Shown: positions 42,978 to 52,537, counted from the first letter of the stretch. The stretch is 64,000 nucleotides of DNA from Janthinobacterium sp. LM6 (GCF_002002885.1 NZ_CP019510.1:1178001-1242000); one strand, 5' to 3'. The notes: a model not told the origin generated them from the sequence alone. A program made the numbers and translations.

Positions 42978-43553
42978 ATGGCAATCAGTCTGCAAAAAGG
43001 CGGCAACGTCAACCTGAGCAAGGAAGCCCCCGGCATTTCGAAAATGATCATCGGCCTGGGCTGGGATGCCCGCGCCACCGACGGCGCCGCGTTCGACATC
43101 GACGGTTCCGTGTTCCTGCTGAAGGCCGACGGCAAGGTTCGCGCCGACGTCGACATGATTTTCTACAACAACCTGAAGTCGAGCGACGGCTCCGTTACCC
43201 ACTCGGGCGACAACACCACCGGCGCCGGCGATGGCGATGATGAAACCGTCATCGTCGACCTGGCCACGGTGCCAGCCGAGATCGACAAGATCGCCGTCTG
43301 CGTCACGATTCACGATGCCGAGGCGCGCAAGCAAAACTTTGGTATGGTATCGAAGGCGTACGTGCGTTGCGTGAATGCCAACGGCAACACGGAAATCGCC
43401 CGTTTCGACCTGTCGGAAGACGGTTCGGCGGAAACGGCGATGGTCTTCGGCGAAATCTACCGCAACGGCGGCGATTGGAAATTCAAGGCCATCGGCCAGG
43501 GTTACAAGGGCGGTCTGGGCCCGTTAGCTGCCTCGTTCGGCGTCGGCGTGTAA
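42978..43553 (+). CDS. TerD family protein 1
   Basis: A 191-residue cytoplasmic TerD-domain protein. VNLSKEAPG, IGLGWDARATDGAAFDIDGSVFLL, VTHSGDNTTGAGDGDDE and FDLSEDGSAETAMVFGEIYR carry the Asp-rich calcium-binding loops of the family. Members act in tellurite, phage and oxidative stress responses as metal-binding membrane-surface scaffolds. A second paralogue is encoded 0.8 kb downstream. Confidence 0.94.
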   Translation: MAISLQKGGNVNLSKEAPGISKMIIGLGWDARATDGAAFDIDGSVFLLKADGKVRADVDMIFYNNLKSSDGSVTHSGDNTTGAGDGDDETVIVDLATVPAEIDKIAVCVTIHDAEARKQNFGMVSKAYVRCVNANGNTEIARFDLSEDGSAETAMVFGEIYRNGGDWKFKAIGQGYKGGLGPLAASFGVGV

Positions 43554-43630
43554 GGTAGTTACGCTGCATTAAAGGCGGTTCACTGTGTGGGCCGCCCCCA
43601 TCATTACCTAGTTGAGGAAGGAATAGTCAG

Positions 43631-44326
43631 ATGCCAGTTTTTAGTATTACCGGGGACGTCGACCCGTTCCTGCATGTGTCGCTGGCCAAGGGCGAGAAGA
43701 TTTATTGCGAATCCAACGCGATGGTGATGATGGAAACCAATCTTGAGCTGAAAGGCAAGATGACGGGCGGCATAGGCGCTGCGCTGATGCGCACCTTTGC
43801 CAACGGTGAATCGTTCTTTCAGCAGCATATCGAGGCCATGCGGGGCGACGGCGACTGTCTGTTGTCGCCCACCTTGCCCGGCGCGATGCGGGTGCTCGAT
43901 ATTGGAGTCCAACAATACATGATCAGCGACGGCGCCTTCGTGGCGGCCAGCTCTGGCGTGGAATTGAAGGTGCGCACGCAAAGCCTTGGCAATGCGCTGT
44001 TTGCCCAGAGCGGTGGTTTTTTCATCACCGAGACGGCAGGCAGCGGCCAGTTGGCGGTGTCCGGTTTTGGCGCGATGTCGGTACTGGAAGTGACGCCTGG
44101 CAAGGACGTGGTGATCGATAACTCGCACGTCGTGTGCTGGGACAACCGCCTGCAATACGAAATTTCCATGACGACCGGCAGCAGCGGCGGCTTTCTGGGT
44201 AACCTGATCAATAGTCAGACCAGCGGCGAGGGGATGGTGCTGAAGTTTTCAGGCACGGGAAAAATCCTCGTGTGCTCGCGCAACCGCGCAGCCTTCCTCG
44301 CCTGGACCCAAAGCAAGCCGGCGTAA
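43631..44326 (+). CDS. AIM24/TIGR00266 family protein
   Basis: A 231-residue beta-helical protein of the TIGR00266 (AIM24-like) family. ESNAMVMMETNLELKGKMTGG, SGGGFF-like repeats (FAQSGGFFITE), and the ending FSGTGKILVCSRNRAAFLAW are characteristic. It is encoded between two terD genes, a common association of AIM24-like genes in bacterial Ter-type stress loci (recollection). Confidence 0.88.
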   Translation: MPVFSITGDVDPFLHVSLAKGEKIYCESNAMVMMETNLELKGKMTGGIGAALMRTFANGESFFQQHIEAMRGDGDCLLSPTLPGAMRVLDIGVQQYMISDGAFVAASSGVELKVRTQSLGNALFAQSGGFFITETAGSGQLAVSGFGAMSVLEVTPGKDVVIDNSHVVCWDNRLQYEISMTTGSSGGFLGNLINSQTSGEGMVLKFSGTGKILVCSRNRAAFLAWTQSKPA

Positions 44327-44365
44327 CTAACATTTGATGTAACCAAGCAAACAGGAGCTATGCGT

Positions 44366-44947
44366 ATGTCTGTCAATTTGAGCAAGGGCCAGAAGATTTC
44401 TCTGGACAAAGAAGCTGGTACCACCCTGACCCGTATCACCATGGGCCTGGGCTGGGATGCGGCCAAGACCAAGGGTTTCCTCGGTTTCGGTTCGAAGACG
44501 GAAGCCGTCGACCTGGACGCCTCGTGCGTCATGTTCGATGAGAACAAGAGCACGTCCGATATCGTCTGGTTCCGCCAGCTGAAAAGCAAGGACGGCAGCA
44601 TCGTTCATACGGGCGACAACCGCACGGGCGCGGGCGATGGCGACGACGAACAGATCAATGTCGATCTGTCGAAAGTGCCGGCGCACGTGAAAAGCCTGGT
44701 CTTCACCGTCAACAGCTTTACTGGCCAGAACTTCTCGCAGGTGGAAAACGCCTATTGCCGCATCTTGAATGCCAGCAATAACCAGGAAGTCGCGCGTTTC
44801 AACCTGTCTGTGCAAGGTACCCACACGGCACAGATCATGGCCAAGCTGTACCGCCATAACGGCGAATGGAAGATGCACGCCATCGGAGAAAACGGCAACG
44901 GTCGCACCTTTGACGACTTGATGCCGCAAATCGCCGTGCATCTATAA
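44366..44947 (+). CDS. TerD family protein 2
   Basis: A 193-residue TerD paralogue. The start at 44366 (MSVNLSKGQKISL) is preferred over ATG 44360. IRWFRQLKSKD-like IVWFRQLKSK, SIVHTGDNRTGAGDGDDEQ and FNLSVQGTHTAQIMAKLYRH show intact calcium loops. The insertion TKGFLGFGSKTEAVDLDASCVMF distinguishes it from copy 1 and resembles TerZ/TerE-type members. Confidence 0.92.
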   Translation: MSVNLSKGQKISLDKEAGTTLTRITMGLGWDAAKTKGFLGFGSKTEAVDLDASCVMFDENKSTSDIVWFRQLKSKDGSIVHTGDNRTGAGDGDDEQINVDLSKVPAHVKSLVFTVNSFTGQNFSQVENAYCRILNASNNQEVARFNLSVQGTHTAQIMAKLYRHNGEWKMHAIGENGNGRTFDDLMPQIAVHL

Positions 44948-45026
44948 GGAGCAGTACGCAGCGGGCGGGGGACGGACCGGATACCGGCCCTTGTCCGCTG
45001 CTCTATATTTAGGAGAGTATGTCGTG

Positions 45027-45245
45027 ATGCGATTGCTGATAGCCTTGCTACTTCCGTGTCTCACGTTTTTCATGCTGGGGCGCCCGCTGGTCGGTGCCGC
45101 CGCCTTGATTTTGCAGTGCACTGTGATCGGCTGGGCGCCGGCGGCCCTGTGGGCCCTGTACACGGTGAACCAGCATAAAACGGAGCAGGAACTGGAAGGT
45201 GCATTAAGCCGCAGCTACATGCGCAGGCGTAGTCGCTTGATTTAA
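45027..45245 (+). CDS. YqaE/Pmp3-like small membrane protein
   Basis: A 72-residue protein with two hydrophobic helices (RLLIALLLPCLTFFMLGRP and VGAAALILQCTVIGWAPAALWALYTV), the Pmp3/YqaE layout of stress-induced membrane proteins. A GTG at 45024 is better spaced from the AGGAG at 45011-45015 and could be the true start. It ends the Ter operon; a terminator follows at 45291. Confidence 0.72.
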   Translation: MRLLIALLLPCLTFFMLGRPLVGAAALILQCTVIGWAPAALWALYTVNQHKTEQELEGALSRSYMRRRSRLI

Positions 45246-45290
45246 GGTCGATTGATCTAAATCAACCGGGCGCCAGGAATCCTTGCGCTA

Positions 45291-45322
45291 AAGCCTGCAC
45301 GAGCGATCGTGCGGGCTTTTTT
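45291..45322 (+). terminator. Intrinsic terminator after the Ter operon
   Basis: AGCCTGCACGA and TCGTGCGGGCT pair over 11 bp with one G-U, loop GCGA, followed by a run of six T (45317-45322). It ends the plus-strand stress operon just before the convergent patatin gene. Confidence 0.9.
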
Positions 45323-45330
45323 GTGCGCGC

Positions 45331-46983
45331 TCACTTCTTGCAGCGTATCGGCACGTTCACGGAATTGCCGTCCGAACTCAGGTTGCGGTACTGCAAATCT
45401 TCGCTTTCGATGGCAAAGCGGGGTACGGCGTGGACATAGCGCTGCTTGCAGACGGTGTCGTCATTGATCAGCTGGCCCGCCAGCATGTAGTCGCACAGGG
45501 CGAAGCGCGATTCCTCGTCGTCGAGGATCAGCACGCGCGCGGCGCTGTACAGGGCCGATTGCAACACTTCCGGGCTGCAATTTTCCGGGCCCGTCAGCTT
45601 CAGGTGGGTTTTCGTCTGCGTGGCCAGCCGTTGCAGCTTGACGAGGGCGGCGCGCTCTTCCTTGCGGGCACTGTCGACGTGCACGTCTTCGCTGGCCAGG
45701 CGCAGCGCCAGCGAGGCAATTTGATCGATGGAAATATGCCAGGCAAAGCCTTCCAGCCGCGTGCGGATCTGGCCCGGCAAGGGATCGGCCGCATCGACTT
45801 CGCAGCGGTACTGGCCCAGGTGGGGGCGGCACAGCACGGGGATGGCAAAGGCCGAGGTGCGCTTGCTCTTGACGAATTTCTGGCTCAGGTCGCCAAAATT
45901 TTCATGCGTGATGGTATCGAAGCGGGCTTGGCCAAAGCCCATCTTGACGAGGTTTTCCTTGCGCTGGCGCGAAAACAGGGCGTCGACGGCGTCGTAGATA
46001 TTCTTGTTGAAGATGCGGTCCAGCGGCTGGCGCTCGTCCGACATCTTTTCAAACACGGCGCTGGAATTGGGCGCGTTGGCATCGATGGAAATGAGGATGA
46101 AGGGCTTGCTGTTCAGGCGCGGCGGCACGATGGCCATGTCGTTGCCGTACAGCTGAGTCAAGGCCACGTCCCACAGGGTTTCCACGCCCAGGTTGTCGGC
46201 CGCGCCGCCATCGAACAGGTGTACGTAGGACGGCGATTCGCGCGATTCGGAACCGAGTTCCGGCACGAAACTGTTTTTCGGACGGAAACGCTCGAAGGTG
46301 ACGGAATCGAACACGCCGGGAAAGGCGGCCGAGGTGGCCACGGCCGTGGCCAGGCGGATATCCTGGATCGGCGAATGCAGGGTGCTGTAGAAATACTCGT
46401 AGGAAAACACCACGCGCTTGCCGCCATCCGTGGCGTCCGTCGCGTTGGCCAGGAAGATGGGGCCGCCGTGCGGCAAGTCCTGGTAGGTTTTCTTGTCGTA
46501 CAGCACATCGTCCAGGACGTCGGACAGGAACGAGGTACGTGTCTTGTTCGTCAACAACATCGTCGTCAGGTTGGCGGGTTTCAAGATGGTCTGGCCAAAG
46601 AAATCCGTTTTCAGCTTGCTGCGCAGCAAGGGCCAGTCCGTCTGCTTGCCATGCAGCGCATAGTAGCCGCCCGCGATGGCGCCGCCCGAGACGCCGGAAA
46701 TGGCCGAGGCGCCGCTGACGAGGCCGAACTGCTCCAGTTGTTCCAGCGAGGCGGCCGAGAAATTGGCTGCGCGGCTGCCTCCGCCGGACAGGGCGATGCC
46801 GATGAAGTGGTCGTTGGGCATGGGATTCTGGATGCGCGCCTTGGGCGCGTCGATGCGCAGGCGCGGGGTTTCCTGCACGGTAAACGTGCGGTTTTCGACG
46901 CCGCTGTTGGGGCGCAGGGCGAGTACCGTGCAGCCGCTCAGCAGCGCAACGAGGATAAATGGGGCGAACAAACGTGGATGCAT
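45331..46983 (-). CDS. Patatin-like phospholipase lipoprotein
   Basis: A 550-residue lipoprotein. The start at 46983 gives signal MHPRLFAPFILVALLSGC with lipobox LSGC; upstream in-frame codons lack a signal. The patatin Ser-Asp dyad is present: oxyanion loop GGGSRA, nucleophile elbow GVSGG and the DGG of FDGGAADN. It is expected to hydrolyse acyl lipids at the periplasmic face of a membrane. The carboxyl 200 residues (Cys-containing) have no recognised domain. Monocistronic, convergent with the Ter operon. Confidence 0.88.
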   Translation of the reverse strand: MHPRLFAPFILVALLSGCTVLALRPNSGVENRTFTVQETPRLRIDAPKARIQNPMPNDHFIGIALSGGGSRAANFSAASLEQLEQFGLVSGASAISGVSGGAIAGGYYALHGKQTDWPLLRSKLKTDFFGQTILKPANLTTMLLTNKTRTSFLSDVLDDVLYDKKTYQDLPHGGPIFLANATDATDGGKRVVFSYEYFYSTLHSPIQDIRLATAVATSAAFPGVFDSVTFERFRPKNSFVPELGSESRESPSYVHLFDGGAADNLGVETLWDVALTQLYGNDMAIVPPRLNSKPFILISIDANAPNSSAVFEKMSDERQPLDRIFNKNIYDAVDALFSRQRKENLVKMGFGQARFDTITHENFGDLSQKFVKSKRTSAFAIPVLCRPHLGQYRCEVDAADPLPGQIRTRLEGFAWHISIDQIASLALRLASEDVHVDSARKEERAALVKLQRLATQTKTHLKLTGPENCSPEVLQSALYSAARVLILDDEESRFALCDYMLAGQLINDDTVCKQRYVHAVPRFAIESEDLQYRNLSSDGNSVNVPIRCKK

Positions 46984-47094
46984 GCGTGATCTGTGCGTAG
47001 TCAGGGGTTGGGATACGGACGGAAACGTGTGCGATTCTAGCAAACCCGGCAACAATCACCTATTCAGCTGATAAGCGGGTAGGGCAGGGCAGCG

Positions 47095-47322
47095 TTACAG
47101 AGCGCGTGCGCGAGCATGGGCGGCAGCGGCGCGCCGCTGCGCGCGCAGGCATGGCCCGTGCGCCAGCACGCCCAGGGCCAGCGGCTGCGCCACGCTTTCC
47201 AGCAGCGCAACGGTCGCGTCGTGTGGCGCGTTGCCACGCAGCAAGGCCATGCCTGCCTGCCGCTGGCGCCGGTTCAGGTAAGCAAACTGTGCGATAAAGC
47301 TGATCCAGTCGGCTGGCTGCAT
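47095..47322 (-). pseudogene. Possible remnant of an IS1595-like transposase amino terminus
   Basis: A 75-residue frame starting MQPADWISFIAQFAYLNRRQ. The first 45 residues (helix, LNRRQRQAGMALLRG, ATVALLESVAQP) resemble the start of IS1595-type transposases, which continue into a zinc ribbon. Here the expected CPHC ribbon is not readable in frame; after QPLAL the sequence degenerates, and a shifted frame shows C/H/RSG fragments. No inverted repeats or remaining transposase are seen. A short genuine gene of unknown function is the alternative. Confidence 0.3.
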
Positions 47323-47416
47323 GATCTGCTCCCTGTACGGTGAAGATGCAGAGTCAGACAGCGCAGCCGACGGAAGATTCCGGCATTTCCCCTATTTGCC
47401 GATGACAGAGCCTAAC

Positions 47417-48364
47417 TTAATGTCGCAGCATCACGCCGATGGCGATGCAGGCCATGATCGCCAGGCTCATGGCGAGGCTGTAGGCGACCATCAGCAGCAG
47501 CCAGCGGCAGACGGTGGCGAATTTGCCGCTTGGATACACGCGCCACATGGCCCAGGGCAGATAGGCCAGCAGCCAGGCGCCGAGCACGAGGCGGACAAGG
47601 TCGACGGGGATGAGGATCATCAGCGCCATCGTGATGAAGGCGAAGGCATTCGTATGCAGGGCGAACAGGAAATGCTCGCCATAGCGCCGTCCGCTGCCCA
47701 GGTAGAGGATTTTCAGGAACAGGGCGAACAGCGGCATCAGGCAAAACATGGCGTACGGCGCGTAATGGAAAAAGCTTTCCACCACGAGTTTTTGTTTCTC
47801 GGCCGTGGGCAGTTGCTCAAAGTCTTGCCATTGGCGCGGCAGGGTGGGCGTCTGGCCCAAAATGCTGACCTGCATGGTCGACGTCTTGTTTTCCGGAGTT
47901 GGACGGGGGGCATGGGCGCCTACCTGGGCTTGCTGGTCGTGGACGGTGAGGAACACGTCGGGGCTGCTGAACTTGAGGATGGCAAAGAACAGGATGCTGA
48001 AGGTTAGGTAGACGCGCAGCGGCTCGACGTAGCGCACGCGGCGTCCCGCGAGGTATTCATTGCTGAGTGCGCCAGGACGAAACAGCAGCAGGGCCAAGGT
48101 ACGCCAGAGCTTGCCTTCGAGCGCCACATAATGGGCGACAAATTCATGCAGGAATTCGCGCGCGCTGGGCATGTGCAGGGCCGTTGTCTGGCCACAGGCG
48201 CTGCAGAAGTTGCCTGGCGCATCGGTATTGCAGTTATGGCAGGTGCTGGCGGGATGCGTGCTGGATGACACTGTTTTCAAGATGGACTCTTTCCATGGCC
48301 GAAAGGTAAGATGATCGCTCAGGGGCGCAGCATATGATGAATGAAAACCATGATAAAAGCGCAT
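47417..48364 (-). CDS. DUF3667 zinc-ribbon membrane protein
   Basis: Up to 315 residues. CHNCNTDAPGNFCSACGQ is a CxxC...CxxC zinc ribbon, followed by the DUF3667 segment (EFLHEFVAHYVALEGKLWRTLALLLFRPG, VRYVEPLRVYLTFSILFF). At least five hydrophobic helices follow. A TTG at 48280 would put the ribbon 13 residues from the start, as in relatives, and is a good alternative start. Function unknown. Confidence 0.82.
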   Translation of the reverse strand: MRFYHGFHSSYAAPLSDHLTFRPWKESILKTVSSSTHPASTCHNCNTDAPGNFCSACGQTTALHMPSAREFLHEFVAHYVALEGKLWRTLALLLFRPGALSNEYLAGRRVRYVEPLRVYLTFSILFFAILKFSSPDVFLTVHDQQAQVGAHAPRPTPENKTSTMQVSILGQTPTLPRQWQDFEQLPTAEKQKLVVESFFHYAPYAMFCLMPLFALFLKILYLGSGRRYGEHFLFALHTNAFAFITMALMILIPVDLVRLVLGAWLLAYLPWAMWRVYPSGKFATVCRWLLLMVAYSLAMSLAIMACIAIGVMLRH

Positions 48365-48409
48365 TTTTTCGCGTTCTAGTTGCTTCCGAGATACAAAATC
48401 CTGCGCCGT

Positions 48410-49108
48410 TCAGGCGCCACGGAAGGCGGCCAGCAGGCGTTGTTCACCGGCTGGCGTGAGGCGCAGGGCGCGGCTGTCGAGTTCGCGCTCGGCCCAGCGC
48501 CGGCGCAGGGCCAGCTGCAGCAGGGCCGCCCCCAGCGCGCCGCCCAGGTGGGCGCGCCGTTCGCTCCAGTCCAGGCAGGCACAGGCGAAGCGGCGGCGCT
48601 GGCGCTGCAATTGCGGCACGTCGATACCCAGGGCCGCCATGCCGGCCGCGCCCGCTTCCGACAAACGATATTCTCCGCCATCGTCCAGCAGCCAGCCTTG
48701 CGCGCGCAGCTGGTCATGCAGGGCGACGGCCACCGTGCCGGCCATGTGGTCGTAGCAGGTGCGCGCATGGCGCAGGCGGTCCGGCGTGGTGGGCGTAAAC
48801 GGCGTCGCCGCCACGCCGGCCACCACCAGCAGCGCTTCGAGGGCCTGGCCCACCTCCATGCTGGCCAGGCGGTAGTAGCGGTGCTTGCCCTGCGCCAGCA
48901 TCGACAGCAAGCCATCGTCGCGCAGCCGGCTCAGATGCGCGCTGGCCGTCGAAGCGCCCACCTCGGCCAGCGCCGCCAATTCCGTGGCCGTGCGCGCATG
49001 GCCGTCGAGCAGGCTGCACAGCATGCGCGCGCGGGCCGGTTCGGCGATGGCGCCGGCCAGTTGCGCCAGCCCCATGTCGGCCGTGCGGGCTTGATGCTTG
49101 TCATCCAT
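48410..49108 (-). CDS. ArsR-family transcriptional regulator
   Basis: A 232-residue winged-helix regulator. IAEPARARMLCSLLDGHARTATELA and VGASTASAHLSRLRDDGLL form the ArsR helix-turn-helix; the carboxyl half has DUF-like features (CLDWSERRAHLGGALG) seen in transporter/P450-associated ArsR proteins and no metal-binding ELCVCDL motif. Start at 49108 (MDDKHQA). It is divergent from the P450-ABM operon and is its likely repressor (inference). Confidence 0.9.
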   Translation of the reverse strand: MDDKHQARTADMGLAQLAGAIAEPARARMLCSLLDGHARTATELAALAEVGASTASAHLSRLRDDGLLSMLAQGKHRYYRLASMEVGQALEALLVVAGVAATPFTPTTPDRLRHARTCYDHMAGTVAVALHDQLRAQGWLLDDGGEYRLSEAGAAGMAALGIDVPQLQRQRRRFACACLDWSERRAHLGGALGAALLQLALRRRWAERELDSRALRLTPAGEQRLLAAFRGA

Positions 49109-49184
49109 GATTCGTCCGTTAGCGAAGTGTTGTGGTGGAAGGGCAAGCATACTCGTGTCCCCACTTCACTGCAATGGAATGCGC

Positions 49185-50309
49185 ATGCCGCTCACCGACT
49201 TTGTTACCGACCCCGCCGACCCTTTCTCTGCCGTCACCCACGCGGCGCCGTACGATTACTATCGCCGCCTGGCGGACGGCCCGCCGCTGCGATTCGATGC
49301 GCAGCTCGACTGCTGGCTGGCGACGGGCGCGATTGGCGTGCGCGCCGTGCTGGCGCATCCTGCCTGCCGCGTGCGGCCAGCGGACCTGGGCGTGCCGCAC
49401 AACCTGGCGGGCACGCCATGCGGCGCGATTTTTTCCGAACTGGTGCGCATGAACGAGGGCGAGCGGCATGCCTTGCCAAAGCAGGTGCTGGCGCGCGCGC
49501 TGGGCCAGGTGGATATGGAGAGCCTGCAGCGGCGGGCGCTGTACCTTGCCGGCGACCGGGTGCCCGGCAGTGCGGACCAGCTGAACGATGCGATTTTTGA
49601 GCTGCCCCTGTTCGCCATGGCGGACTTGCTGGGCTTTGCGCCAGCGCAATGGCCGGCGCTGGCCGCCTGGACGCGTTCGTTTGTCGCTTGCCTGTCGCCG
49701 CTGAGCAATGCCGAGCAACTGGCCGGCGCGCAAGTGGCGGCCGATGCTCTGCTGCAAAGTTTTGGCCGCCTGCTGCGCGAGGGCGACGTGAGGCCCGGCA
49801 GCATGCTGGCCGCCATCGTGGCCGAGGCGGATGCCTTGGGTTGGCAAGCGTCGGGCGGCGTGCTGGCCAACCTCGTGGGCTTGCTGTCGCAGACGTGCGA
49901 CGCCACGGCCGGCTTGCTGGGCAATGCCATCGTGGCCTTGCGCGCGCAGCCGGAGTTGTCCCAACTGAGTGCCGCGCCCGAGCTGTGGCCAGCCATGCTG
50001 CGCGAAGTCAGCCTGCGCGATCCCGCCATCCACAACACGCGCCGCTACACGGCGGAAGACGCGCAGTTCAATGGCGTGCGCGTGCCGGCCGGGCAGATGA
50101 TCATCGTCGTGCTGGCCAGCGCCGGCCATGCGGAGTCGGGTTTTGGTCATGGCCGCCATGCGTGCCCGGGCCAGGCCATCGCGCTCGCCATCGCCACGGC
50201 CTGCCTGCAGGCGTGGGCCGGGGCTTTGGAAAGCTTGCCGCTGGCGTGGACTTATCTGCCGTCGCTGAACGCCCGCATCCCCGTGTTTGCGCAAGGAGAC
50301 AACGCATGA
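49185..50309 (+). CDS. Divergent cytochrome P450 lacking the ExxR Arg
   Basis: A 374-residue P450-like protein, shorter than the usual 400. The heme loop FGHGRHACPG is intact with the axial Cys at 327, and the helix I segment is SQTCDATAGLLGN. The K-helix reads REVSLRDP (Glu274), giving E-V-S-L where nearly all P450s have ExxR. The interval to the Cys is only 53 residues because the meander region (NRDP...RFD in relatives) is missing. ATG 49179 is an alternative start. Function unknown; paired with an ABM monooxygenase-like gene and overlapping it by 4 nt. Confidence 0.85.
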   Translation: MPLTDFVTDPADPFSAVTHAAPYDYYRRLADGPPLRFDAQLDCWLATGAIGVRAVLAHPACRVRPADLGVPHNLAGTPCGAIFSELVRMNEGERHALPKQVLARALGQVDMESLQRRALYLAGDRVPGSADQLNDAIFELPLFAMADLLGFAPAQWPALAAWTRSFVACLSPLSNAEQLAGAQVAADALLQSFGRLLREGDVRPGSMLAAIVAEADALGWQASGGVLANLVGLLSQTCDATAGLLGNAIVALRAQPELSQLSAAPELWPAMLREVSLRDPAIHNTRRYTAEDAQFNGVRVPAGQMIIVVLASAGHAESGFGHGRHACPGQAIALAIATACLQAWAGALESLPLAWTYLPSLNARIPVFAQGDNA

Positions 50310-50653
50310 TTGCCGTGATTTTTGAAGTCTGGCCCAGCGCCGAAGGGCGCCAGCAATATCTTGACCTGGCGGCCGCGCTGCGGCCCCTGCTCGACGAAGT
50401 GGACGGTTTCATTTCCATCGAACGCTTCAGCAGCCTGAGCGAGCCAGGCAAATTGCTGTCGCTATCGTTCTTTCGCGACGAGGCGGCGCTGGCGCAGTGG
50501 CGGCAGCTGGAAGCGCACCGCGCGGCGCAATCGGCCGGCCGGCACGGCGTGTTCGACGATTACCGGCTGCGCATCGCTGCCGTCGTGCGCGATTACGGCT
50601 TGCTGGAGCGGCAGCAGGCGCCCGCGGACAGCCAGCGCCGCCACGCTATTTAG
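50306..50653 (+). CDS. Antibiotic biosynthesis monooxygenase (ABM) domain protein
   Basis: A 115-residue dimeric alpha-beta barrel (ABM) domain. MIAVIFEVWPSAEGRQQYLDLAAALRPLL and VDGFISIERFSSLSEPGKLLSLSFF are typical; such proteins oxidise quinone-like substrates or act as heme/flavin-free monooxygenases. The start overlaps the P450 stop in ATGA. Its stop codon also overlaps that of the convergent lipoprotein gene (TTAG at 50650-50653). Confidence 0.88.
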   Translation: MIAVIFEVWPSAEGRQQYLDLAAALRPLLDEVDGFISIERFSSLSEPGKLLSLSFFRDEAALAQWRQLEAHRAAQSAGRHGVFDDYRLRIAAVVRDYGLLERQQAPADSQRRHAI

Positions 50654-51102
50654 CGGGGCAGCGCGCCCTGGGTGATTTTCACCTTGACCCGGTAGGTGGG
50701 CTCGGCCGCATTCAGGGCCGGCGGCGTGGCCGGGTCGACGTCGAGCAGGGTGAACGTCAGGTGGTTGACGGTGACGGAACTGGCGGCGCCGGGCATGGAG
50801 TCGGACAGCACGATGTCGGTTGTGCCCGCGCTGTTGAGCAAACTGAAACTGTAGCTGACGTAACCTTTCCACACGCACACGGCGCCCTTGCGGCAGCGGC
50901 TGTCGTTGACGCGTTCGAGTTTCAGGGTATCGGTGGCCGTGATGGCCACCTGTTCGCCCGGCGAAAGCACGTGGGTGACGCTGCGCGGCGTGTTTTCCGC
51001 GTCGCCGGCACTGCCGGCCGCGCCGCAGCCGGCCAGCATGGCCAGGCAGGCGAAGAACAGGGGAAGCAGCACGGTGCGATAAGAGCGGTTCGGAGTAGAC
51101 AT
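50650..51102 (-). CDS. Small lipoprotein with CVW motif
   Basis: A 150-residue lipoprotein, start at 51102 with an AAGGA site (MSTPNRSYRT). Lipobox LAGC is at about 24-27. The mature part contains NDSRCRKGAVCVWKGYVSYSF, a DSRC...CVW pattern I have seen in uncharacterised bacterial lipoproteins. The two Cys probably form a disulfide. No function assigned. Confidence 0.75.
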   Translation of the reverse strand: MSTPNRSYRTVLLPLFFACLAMLAGCGAAGSAGDAENTPRSVTHVLSPGEQVAITATDTLKLERVNDSRCRKGAVCVWKGYVSYSFSLLNSAGTTDIVLSDSMPGAASSVTVNHLTFTLLDVDPATPPALNAAEPTYRVKVKITQGALPR

Positions 51103-51280
51103 GTTTTTCCTTTCAGGTGGAGCGTCCCCGGCGTGCTTGTTCACGCGTGGGATAAAATGATAGTAGCAAAATGATATTTTTCCGGCGCACTATTGGCGTG
51201 CTGCCGATGAATTGAGGCGCGAGCCACGCGGCGCGCCGATTACTGCGTAGAATGGCTGTTTTGAAAATCAGGAAACAACC

Positions 51281-51547
51281 ATGAAAAAAACCGACCTGGC
51301 CAAAAGCGATGCCAAGAAACTGATGGGAAAGATGAATGTTCCCGGCGCCGGTGCATTCGGTAAGGAAGCGGTGGTCGTCGACCGCCGCGAACAGCGCAAG
51401 CGCGACCAGGCCCTGGGCCTGGTGCCATTCGCCGTCAAGCTGAACAGCGATCTGGTCTTGCAATTGCAGACCCTGGCCAAGGAGCGCGGCGCGGATCTGA
51501 ATGAAGTCGTTGCTGAATTGATCAGCAAGGGCCTGGCTGCAGCTTAA
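51281..51547 (+). CDS. Ribbon-helix-helix-like small protein
   Basis: An 88-residue basic protein. The carboxyl half (PFAVKLNSDLVLQLQTLAKERG, then ADLNEVVAELISKGL) follows the strand-helix-helix layout of Arc/MetJ-type DNA-binding proteins. The amino half is Lys-rich and probably disordered. No partner toxin gene is adjacent, so it is more likely a stand-alone regulator (inference). Confidence 0.7.
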   Translation: MKKTDLAKSDAKKLMGKMNVPGAGAFGKEAVVVDRREQRKRDQALGLVPFAVKLNSDLVLQLQTLAKERGADLNEVVAELISKGLAAA

Positions 51548-51592
51548 CGGGCTGCCATGTTTATCTATTGATAAACATCAAGTAGTAAAACT

Positions 51593-51616
51593 AAAAGGCG
51601 CCTTGCGGCGCCTTTT
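51593..51616. terminator. Bidirectional intrinsic terminator between the RHH-like gene and rpoH
   Basis: AAAAGGCGCC and GGCGCCTTTT form a perfect 10-bp stem around TTGC. T-rich on both strands, so it can terminate the RHH gene and rpoH, which converge here. An ATGTTTAT/ATAAACAT inverted repeat lies just upstream (51557-51578). Confidence 0.9.
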
Positions 51617-51637
51617 ACATTGCGGCATTGCTTGCGA

Positions 51638-52537
<900 letters not shown>

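Noticed and set aside
49649..50305. Long frame upstream of the ABM gene
   Set aside because: It overlaps the P450 gene in another frame and has shadow composition; the ABM start at 50306 is fixed by ATGA overlap and homology.
51281..51547. Antitoxin of a toxin-antitoxin pair
   Set aside because: The RHH-like fold suggests an antitoxin, but no toxin-sized gene follows; a terminator and rpoH on the opposite strand come next.
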